A DNA stretch of 49,938 nt from Bacteroidales bacterium (GTDB lineage Bacteria; Bacteroidota; Bacteroidia; Bacteroidales; GCA-2711565). The position numbers and the translations under genes are program-made. The notes below the pieces were generated by a model that was not told the DNA's origin, ran no database searches, and saw only the letters and a program-made list of their open reading frames with translations. The DNA is taken from assembly GCA_028280405.1 (NCBI GenBank), contig JANQLW010000087.1, forward strand, positions 1-49,938, written 5' to 3'. Below are positions 43,089-49,938 of the stretch, one piece after another. Every line of letters begins with the position of its first letter. Within the stretch, counting starts at the first letter, position 1.

Positions 43089-43300
43089 AAAAATTAGAAA
43101 GCCTTTCTCCAATTGGTGGGAGCCAATTTAAAATTAAATTGGCTCCCACCAATTGGAGCATGCTAATTTAATTTTGGAAAGCTTATCTCCAAACTGGAGC
43201 ACGCCATTCTAAAATTAGAAACCCTATTCCCAAATTGGAGCATGCCATTCTAAAATTAGAAAGCCGCCCACCAATTGGAGCATGCCATTCTAAATTTAGA
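43089..43300. repeat. Repeat array upstream of the RHS genes
   Basis: Four copies of a 40-41-bp unit begin at 43153, 43194, 43235 and 43275, each starting yTGGAGC and reading TTGGAGCATGCCATTCTAA in the best-kept copies, followed by aattagaaa and C-rich sequence. A partial unit precedes them at 43089-43114. Joined to the first copy is a perfect inverted repeat: 24-bp arms at 43107-43130 and 43135-43158, loop aaat. Units three and four are nearly identical; one and two have diverged. No gene lies in the whole 42957-43470 gap. Confidence 0.88.
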
Positions 43301-43470
43301 TTTTCTTTTCAAACAAAGTATTTCTCACCTTAAATCACTAACATAAAGCCAATTGTACATATTTGCAAGTCACTCTAGATTTAACAAACTTTAAATAACA
43401 ATTTCCTGCTTATTGGAAATAAAGGTTTCAATAAACCAATAACTAAAGTTTCATCAAAATATTAAAAACT

Positions 43471-46400
43471 ATGAAAAAAATCACATTAGCATTAATGCTT
43501 ACTATCTGCTTCCTAAATTTGAAATCACAAGATTTCACTAAGGGGCCGGAATTACCAGATGTGCAGTTTGCATCACCAAATGCAGCTGCTTTTACAAAAT
43601 ATTTAGGAACTCCTGTTAGCTATTATTCCGGAGTTCCTAATATATCAATTCCAATCTATAATCTTAATATTAATGGTTTTAATATTCCTATCAGTTTAGA
43701 CTATCATGCAGGAGGAATAAAGGTACAAGAATCAGAATCATGGGTAGGCTTAGGATGGAACCTTAACGTCGGTGGTATAATCACAAGAACTGTAAAGGGA
43801 AAGCCTGATGATTACGCAGGAGGAATTGGTAATAACAAAACTGTCTTCTTAGAGTCCAATAAAGATATTTTACAAACTATGAACTTGAATGGAGCTTCTG
43901 GAACTGCTATGTTAACAGATATAGAAAGAGAATCTTTATTTTTGGGGTCTTATTCGAGGAATGGTTTAATTCTTTCAAAAACAAACCTTTATGATGGCAC
44001 TTTTGATGAGTTTAACTTTAATTTCTTGGGTTATTCAGGGAAGTTTGTTTATAATGAATCTGTAAATCAATTCATATCAAATAATGATAAAGTAAATGTT
44101 CAAACAACAAGCAAAGGATTTTTACTAATTGATGATAATGGGAACAAATACTATTTTGAAAATGTTGAAAATTCCCCATTAAGTAGTTTAAGTGCAAATG
44201 GAATTCCACATGCTGTTTCATATCACCTTTCAAAAATTAATTTATATAATTCGGATAAAACTATAGAATTTGTTTTCGATTGGAAATTACTTAATAATAT
44301 GGAGTTTAATGGAGGGAACTTTAATTATCTAATGGAAGGTTTCTACTATTTGAATGTGATTGGAGGAAGTCAATATGTAGGAACATTCTTCCATGGTTAT
44401 CCTTTTCACCCGGCTCATAATGCTGTTAATCATATGCTAGCAAATGAACTGGCCTATACATTGCCAGTTACAAGTCCTTCAATGGTTGACAATGATTTTG
44501 GCTTTTTAAAAGAAATAAAGGTTGACAATACAATAGTTAAGTTTAATACTACTGTAGAAACTCTTAGTTGTATTGGAGTATCAAATCGTGAACTTGTAAA
44601 ACTTAATTCAATTGAAGTATCACAAAATGGGAAAATAGTACATACAACAAATTTTAATTATGATTATTTTACACCTGATGATGGATTTAAAAAGGTTAAA
44701 TTATCAGATATTACTGTGAATAATAAAAAATTTGATTTCGAATACATAGAATCATCAGGAGGTAAAAACATTCCATCATTACATACAAAAGGGATAGATT
44801 ATTGGGGCTATTATAATGGGCAAGATCAAAACAGTAATCTTAATACAAATATAAAATCTTCATTAAAGCCTCCAGTAAAAAGATATGTTCCTCCGGTAAG
44901 TTCTGCTGTTCGAACAGCTAATGAAAACTATGCCAAGCTTGGATCTTTGAAAAAAATAATCTATCCTACCGGTGGATATACAATATATGAATATGAGTCA
45001 AATACTTATTCATCTTTATATTATAAAAGTAAGCATATAGAAAGTGGAGCAACAACGACCCACTCTTTAAGTAATGACAAATTAGATTTATTAGACTACA
45101 ATAATGTTTCCGGTTCAAATAGGATTGGTGGAGGACTAAGAATAAAATCAATCAAAAAATATGATAAAGACAATGTAAAAGTATTACATAAGAATTATAC
45201 CTATCATGATGGGACAGGTATTTCATATGGTGTATTGGAAACCCCCTTTGCAAATTGTAAAGCCAGGTTAACTGTTGATGAGCGAGCTATTAATGATGGT
45301 ATTTGGGCAGGAAGAGCTTATTCATGGCTTTTGTATTTAGACGTATTTAACAATTCCCTGATTCCTTATTCCGGTAAAACGAAATGTTCCATTGGTTATA
45401 AATGTGTAATAGAATCAGACGAACTAAGCAATGGAAAAACCCAATATTATTATACAACAAGTGAAGATTATCCTGATACATATAATTCAAATACATATTA
45501 CACATATAATAATGGAATATATACAAATACCGGCTATCAATTAACTTTAAATACGTTAACAAATAATTCAGATAAAAGAGGCTTGTTAAAGAAAACTGAG
45601 GTTTATGATAAAAATGATGTACTTATAAAAAAAGAAGAATTGTCATATACCTTCAGAAATTCAACTTCGGGAAACATTAACAGGGCTATATTTCCTCCTG
45701 ATATGGAAGATCTTTCCATGAAAACCGTCATAACTCAATATACACCATACTACACATTACTATCTTCCAAGATAACAACAGATTATTATGGTAGTAATAA
45801 TGTAATCACAACAATAAATTATACTTATAATACTGAATATCCTTATGTAGCTTCAGAGTCTTTAACTGTAAATGGAAAAAACCATAAAAAGGAATATTTA
45901 TATGTAAATGACAATCCTTCATTGTCAGGTAAAGAAGCTGATAACGCAATCGCAGAACCCTATAAAATAATAAATAAGGTTGGGACAACAGAAAATTATT
46001 CAATGGAAAAGTCCTACACCTTGAAAAACGGTGCTTATGTTCCTACAACAATTACAGAAGATATTAATGCCACACAAGCTCACCAAACAACTGTTGATTA
46101 TGACTCTTATAATAATATTAAAAAGATATCCAGAAAAGATGGAATGTTTGAATACTATATCTGGGCCTATGACGGGATGTATCCGGTAGTGAAAATTATC
46201 AGTGGTGAAAACTTTAGCCTGAATGTTACAATTAGTGATGCCAGTTTAAGTAAAACAGATGCAATGCAGGATGTGAAAACTGCTGTTAATTATTTAAAAA
46301 CACAACTCTCATCCTACTTAAATGATGACAGATACCAGGTTTTCCTTTATACCTATGAACCCCTTGTTGGTATGACCTCCGAATCCAATCAAAATCAAAT

Positions 46401-46500
46401 AACAACCTATTATGAATATGATGAATTTGGCCGGTTGATCCGCATCAGGGATTTCCAAGGAAATGTATTAAAAGAAAACAAATATAACTATGCTCAATAG
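43471..46500 (+). CDS. Secreted RHS-associated shell protein (SpvB/TcB-like half)
   Basis: The protein has 1009 residues with a signal peptide (KKITLALMLTICFLNLKS). The N-terminal region has GTPVSYYSGVPNISIPIYNL, then LDYHAGGIKVQESESWVGLG and WNLNVGGIITRTVKGK. The G-L-G-W-x-L phrase is shared with SpvB/TcaC-type proteins that build the shell of ABC-toxin cocoons. Long Tyr/Asn-rich beta-strand repeats follow. The last 30 residues contain one clear YD repeat (YYEYDEFGRLIRIRDFQGN). It has no toxin domain and no RHS core end, and the RHS-core gene follows after 23 bp. Function as a partner or shell subunit is inferred from this pairing. Confidence 0.78.
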   Translation: MKKITLALMLTICFLNLKSQDFTKGPELPDVQFASPNAAAFTKYLGTPVSYYSGVPNISIPIYNLNINGFNIPISLDYHAGGIKVQESESWVGLGWNLNVGGIITRTVKGKPDDYAGGIGNNKTVFLESNKDILQTMNLNGASGTAMLTDIERESLFLGSYSRNGLILSKTNLYDGTFDEFNFNFLGYSGKFVYNESVNQFISNNDKVNVQTTSKGFLLIDDNGNKYYFENVENSPLSSLSANGIPHAVSYHLSKINLYNSDKTIEFVFDWKLLNNMEFNGGNFNYLMEGFYYLNVIGGSQYVGTFFHGYPFHPAHNAVNHMLANELAYTLPVTSPSMVDNDFGFLKEIKVDNTIVKFNTTVETLSCIGVSNRELVKLNSIEVSQNGKIVHTTNFNYDYFTPDDGFKKVKLSDITVNNKKFDFEYIESSGGKNIPSLHTKGIDYWGYYNGQDQNSNLNTNIKSSLKPPVKRYVPPVSSAVRTANENYAKLGSLKKIIYPTGGYTIYEYESNTYSSLYYKSKHIESGATTTHSLSNDKLDLLDYNNVSGSNRIGGGLRIKSIKKYDKDNVKVLHKNYTYHDGTGISYGVLETPFANCKARLTVDERAINDGIWAGRAYSWLLYLDVFNNSLIPYSGKTKCSIGYKCVIESDELSNGKTQYYYTTSEDYPDTYNSNTYYTYNNGIYTNTGYQLTLNTLTNNSDKRGLLKKTEVYDKNDVLIKKEELSYTFRNSTSGNINRAIFPPDMEDLSMKTVITQYTPYYTLLSSKITTDYYGSNNVITTINYTYNTEYPYVASESLTVNGKNHKKEYLYVNDNPSLSGKEADNAIAEPYKIINKVGTTENYSMEKSYTLKNGAYVPTTITEDINATQAHQTTVDYDSYNNIKKISRKDGMFEYYIWAYDGMYPVVKIISGENFSLNVTISDASLSKTDAMQDVKTAVNYLKTQLSSYLNDDRYQVFLYTYEPLVGMTSESNQNQITTYYEYDEFGRLIRIRDFQGNVLKENKYNYAQ

Positions 46501-46523
46501 TTTAACCATCAATATAATTAATT

Positions 46524-49500
46524 ATGAAAAAAATAAAACATATATATAAGATTTTAACATTGACTATTGCAATGTTGATTGTTGGAGGGGCTCAGGCTCA
46601 AACGCTCTATAATATTATTCAAGCCAATCCTGATCAGGTAACCATCTCTGAAAATGGTGATGTTATACCTGTCTTTTTTCTTGCGCCTGCAGGTGTAGAT
46701 TTATATGAATTACTGGATTATTTAAACTATTGTTCCGGAGAATGGAATGGGGATTTAATCTTTATTCTGGATTATTACAATTTTACAGAAGGAGTGATAT
46801 TAATCGCATCTCAGCCTAATCCTAATCCAACACCCCGCTATTATACACTTATTCTGGGCAATGTTCCAATATTTATTATGCAAAACCCAGGTACTGCTCC
46901 ACCACCAATCACAAAATATGATGTATTCGGAGGTGGAGAGATTATCAGTGGTGCCGAATTAAGTGTCTATCTGGAAGATTCTGAAAGTGATGTTTTGTAT
47001 AAACTGAAAAAAAATGGGAGCTATGTCAGCGGCCAACAAATTCAGGGAACAGGAGGCCCAATCTCATTTGAAGGGATCACTGAAGTAGGGACTTATACTA
47101 TTGATGGCTACAAATCTCCCAATACGGAAGCCATGAACAATTCAGTATCGGTAACCAGTTCATCTCAAACAGCTTCTTTAAACCTAACTTCAACCCAAAA
47201 CTATATAGCCAGTTATACACTTAAAGATGCCGGAACAAATGCCGGGCTTATGGTTGATGTAGCGTATTTTGACGGTTTAGGCCGGGCTTCTCAACAAATT
47301 TCAATCAATGCAGCACCGGATCTTAAAGACATTGTTCAGCCCTTTGCATATGATGATTTTAACAGGGAAACGAAAACCTATTTGCCATATACAAAATCAG
47401 GCAATGGGGCTTATAACCCAAATGCACTGGAAATAAATGATGTGTATACCAGTGGAGAACAATATGCTTTTTATCAAATAACAACAAACAGTGTTGCTAC
47501 TTCAACAACTCCCTATGCCGAAAAGGAATTTGATTTTTCTCCTTTAAACAGGCTAATGGAACAAGGGGCTCCGGGTAGCAGTTGGCAAATCCTTAAATCA
47601 TCAGGAGTCTCAACAAGAACAGGTAATACGGTCCGCCTGGACTATAAAACAAATACTTCTGCTGAAGTTGCAAATTGGAGCTCTAATGATGCAGGTACTT
47701 GCACCCGTTCGGGGAATTATGCTGCCGGGGAGCTTTATGTAACAGAAACCAAGGATGAAAACGGCAATCTTGTTTGGGAATATAAAAACAAACTGGGACA
47801 AGTTGTATTAAAGAAAGCAGATTTAGGATCTTCATCCTATGCAGAGACTTATTATGTATATGACGATAAAAATCTTTTACGCTATGTATTTCCACCAAAA
47901 GCAGTGGATGAAATTGGAAGTACAACAAGCCTTACACCTGTTTCTACAGTTGTTAAAAACCTATGTTATTATTATAAGTACGATAATAAGAACCGTATGG
48001 CTGAAAAACAGCTTCCCGGTGCCGAGCCTGTCTATATGGTTTATAATGACAAAAACCTTTTAGTTTTAAGCCAGGATGGCAACCTGGAAGATGAAGGCAA
48101 TAAATGGCTATTCACTAAGTATGATAGTTTTAACAGGCCTGTTTCATCCGGTAAATACACCCATTCTTCAGATATCAGCCAAACAGCTATGCAAGCCATT
48201 GTTAATGGAAATCAAAGTTTCCCAACTTCCGGCTTGGAGTATTTAAGCTATACCTATTACAACGATTATAGTTTTGATGCCTCCATGCCTTATACTAATG
48301 TATATGGGATAGCTCAAACTACCGGTGTAAAAGGATTAGAAACAGGTAGCAAAGTAAAAGTATTGAATACCTCAGTTTGGCTAGTTAGTAAAAATTATTA
48401 TGATGACAGAGGAAGGTTGATTCAAACCCGTAGACAATTATACGATGGTTCTAATGGAGGCTTAGAAACAATTAGTTATAAATATAGCTTTACAAACCAG
48501 GTAGTACAACAAAAGCAAAGCCAAACTTTTGGTAGCACAACAACCACTGTTGAACAGTTTTTCACTTACGATCACAGGAACCGTTTAATAAAAACCGAAC
48601 AGGAAATTAACGGGTCAAACAGGCTCACTATTGCTGAGCTTGATTACAACGGACTGGGACAATTAAAGAAAAAAACACTTGCCGGCTTAGAGCAAATAGA
48701 TTATACCTATAATATCCGCGGTTGGTTAAGTAGCATTAATGATCCGGATAATACGGGTAGTGATTTGTTTGCCATGAAGCTTTTATATAATGATGATAAC
48801 GCCATTGCTAACCTTACATCATCAGATCAGTTCAATGGAAATATTTCCGGGATGATATGGAATGAAAAAGAAGGCAGTGTTTATGTAAAGAAAGCTTATG
48901 GTTATACTTATGATAAACTAAACAGGTTAACCGCATCGGACTATGGAGAAGGCAGCAGTTTTAATTCCAATCCCAATTATTACAATGAATATGATATTAC
49001 CTATGATAAAAACGGGAATATTGAAACCCTGAAAAGAAATAGCAACAGCCTGATTGATAACCTTTCTTATACCTATGAAAATGGCGGAGCAAGTAACAGG
49101 CTTGCCAGAGTTGATGATAGCGGGAACAAGAGTAGTGGCTTTATAGATGTGACTACAACGGATTACAGTTATGATGCCAATGGAAACCTGGAAAAAGATT
49201 TAAATAAAAGCATTAGCAATATAGCATATAATTTCTTAAATTTACCACAGACGATTACAAAATCAGGAAGTTCTTTAACTTATTATTATACGGCAACAGG
49301 AGAAAAAGTCTGTAAACAGGTTGGGGCTGTTAAAAGGTATTATGCAGGTGGTTTTGAATATGACCATAACAAAAACCTTGTGTTGATTCATTATCCTGAA
49401 GGGGTTGTTGAGGTAAATGGTTCTACTTTCAATTACGAATATTTCCTTAAGGATCATTTAGGAAATACCAGGATAGCGTTTAGGCCAAATGGTGGCAGTA

Positions 49501-49938
49501 AAACACTAACTCAAAGAGTAGTTTATTATCCTTTTGGACATACTGCTGAACAGGAAAACTCCAATTCAAACCAATATAAGTACAACGGAAAAGAGTTACA
49601 AGCAGAATTGGATTGGTATGATTATGGGGCCAGGTTTTATGATCCAGTAATTGGTAGGTGGCACGTTATTGATCCGTTATCAGAAGATGCTTACGGATGT
49701 TCACCTTACAATTATACATTTAACAGCCCTATAAACCTTATTGACCCTGATGGTCGGTTCCCAATGTTTCCAACAGAATGGATCGCTGATGCCAGTGCTT
49801 GGATCGTTGAGAAGAGTGGTGCATTACAGCGTTTAATTTCAGGAACTTCTGGAAATATTAACGCACCAGAGGGCATGGTCCCAGAAAGCACACAACGAAT
49901 GTCCAAAGTCATAGGGACTGTCCAGGATGCTACAACTG
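46524..49938 (+). CDS. RHS repeat protein with RHS core, C-terminus cut by window end
   Basis: The open frame starts at ATG 46524 and runs beyond the right edge (at least 1138 residues). It has a signal peptide ending GGAQAQ, a DUF6443-like region (TYSLKD-like segment, here YIASYTLKDAGTNAG, then VDVAYFDGLGRASQQIS), and about fifteen YD repeats (YDKLNRLTASDYGEG, YDDRGRLIQTRRQ, YDANGNLEKDL). The RHS core follows (YFLKDHLGNTRIAFRP, YYPFGHTAEQ, YDYGARFYDPVIGRWHVIDP, and the boundary NLIDPDG). After DPDG come some 60 residues of the variable tip (RFPMFPTEWIADASAWIVEK), too few to name a toxin. RHS cores form a hollow shell that holds and releases a C-terminal effector. Confidence 0.92.
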   Translation, partial: MKKIKHIYKILTLTIAMLIVGGAQAQTLYNIIQANPDQVTISENGDVIPVFFLAPAGVDLYELLDYLNYCSGEWNGDLIFILDYYNFTEGVILIASQPNPNPTPRYYTLILGNVPIFIMQNPGTAPPPITKYDVFGGGEIISGAELSVYLEDSESDVLYKLKKNGSYVSGQQIQGTGGPISFEGITEVGTYTIDGYKSPNTEAMNNSVSVTSSSQTASLNLTSTQNYIASYTLKDAGTNAGLMVDVAYFDGLGRASQQISINAAPDLKDIVQPFAYDDFNRETKTYLPYTKSGNGAYNPNALEINDVYTSGEQYAFYQITTNSVATSTTPYAEKEFDFSPLNRLMEQGAPGSSWQILKSSGVSTRTGNTVRLDYKTNTSAEVANWSSNDAGTCTRSGNYAAGELYVTETKDENGNLVWEYKNKLGQVVLKKADLGSSSYAETYYVYDDKNLLRYVFPPKAVDEIGSTTSLTPVSTVVKNLCYYYKYDNKNRMAEKQLPGAEPVYMVYNDKNLLVLSQDGNLEDEGNKWLFTKYDSFNRPVSSGKYTHSSDISQTAMQAIVNGNQSFPTSGLEYLSYTYYNDYSFDASMPYTNVYGIAQTTGVKGLETGSKVKVLNTSVWLVSKNYYDDRGRLIQTRRQLYDGSNGGLETISYKYSFTNQVVQQKQSQTFGSTTTTVEQFFTYDHRNRLIKTEQEINGSNRLTIAELDYNGLGQLKKKTLAGLEQIDYTYNIRGWLSSINDPDNTGSDLFAMKLLYNDDNAIANLTSSDQFNGNISGMIWNEKEGSVYVKKAYGYTYDKLNRLTASDYGEGSSFNSNPNYYNEYDITYDKNGNIETLKRNSNSLIDNLSYTYENGGASNRLARVDDSGNKSSGFIDVTTTDYSYDANGNLEKDLNKSISNIAYNFLNLPQTITKSGSSLTYYYTATGEKVCKQVGAVKRYYAGGFEYDHNKNLVLIHYPEGVVEVNGSTFNYEYFLKDHLGNTRIAFRPNGGSKTLTQRVVYYPFGHTAEQENSNSNQYKYNGKELQAELDWYDYGARFYDPVIGRWHVIDPLSEDAYGCSPYNYTFNSPINLIDPDGRFPMFPTEWIADASAWIVEKSGALQRLISGTSGNINAPEGMVPESTQRMSKVIGTVQDATT

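Noticed and set aside
43153..43300. CRISPR array
   Set aside because: Units are contiguous 40-41-bp repeats with no unique spacers of constant size, and no cas genes are nearby.

Overview
The window reads as chromosomal DNA of a member of the Bacteroidota. The evidence is the AT-rich base composition, promoters of the TAnnTTTG type, sparse Shine-Dalgarno sequences, and lineage-typical genes: a DUF2027-Smr protein, a PorV/PorQ-type barrel, lipoprotein serpin and C26 hydrolase, an extended ribosomal protein S16, and paired RHS proteins whose N-terminal domains are of a Bacteroidota type. I saw no rRNA, tRNA or CRISPR array.

Layout. 1-1120 looks like the immunity end of a Mu-like transposable prophage or a relative of one. 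It has a leftward small HTH gene that overlaps a cut-off candidate transposase gene, a rightward XRE repressor, a perfect 34-bp palindrome between them, and three tandem 12-bp repeats after the repressor. 1567-3389 holds a leftward pair of membrane proteins (DUF1295, YitT). 3407-10907 is a complete trp operon in the order trpE-G-D-C-F-B-A followed by a DAHP synthase gene. The genes abut or overlap, and the operon is preceded by a leader peptide with three consecutive Trp codons and a complete attenuator.

10925-19082 contains a RAYT (REP-associated tyrosine transposase) with its GC-rich REP palindromes, one of them inside its own coding sequence. It is followed by a tricorn-like protease and two M28 peptidases. 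19179-27794 is mostly housekeeping: rubrerythrin, TcdA, TatD-like hydrolase, DUF2027-Smr, an orphan LuxR-type response regulator, a second divergent HTH pair, gyrB and DUF2461. 27972-31373 is an envelope cluster: a lipoprotein, a PorV-like barrel, and a secreted protein with helix-hairpin-helix motifs and a predicted C-terminal barrel. 31429-42956 carries trxA, dnaE, rpsP-rimM-trmN, a lipoprotein C26 hydrolase, a lipoprotein serpin, a DUF985 cupin and tex.

43089-49938 is an accessory region. A repeat array lies ahead of two consecutive secreted RHS-family genes. The first resembles a cocoon or shell half. The second has the RHS core, and its variable C-terminal region begins just before the window ends. 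The points most worth a second look are the trp attenuator, the RAYT with a REP inside its reading frame, the split RHS pair with its repeat array, the HhH-barrel cluster, and the phage-type switch at the left edge.
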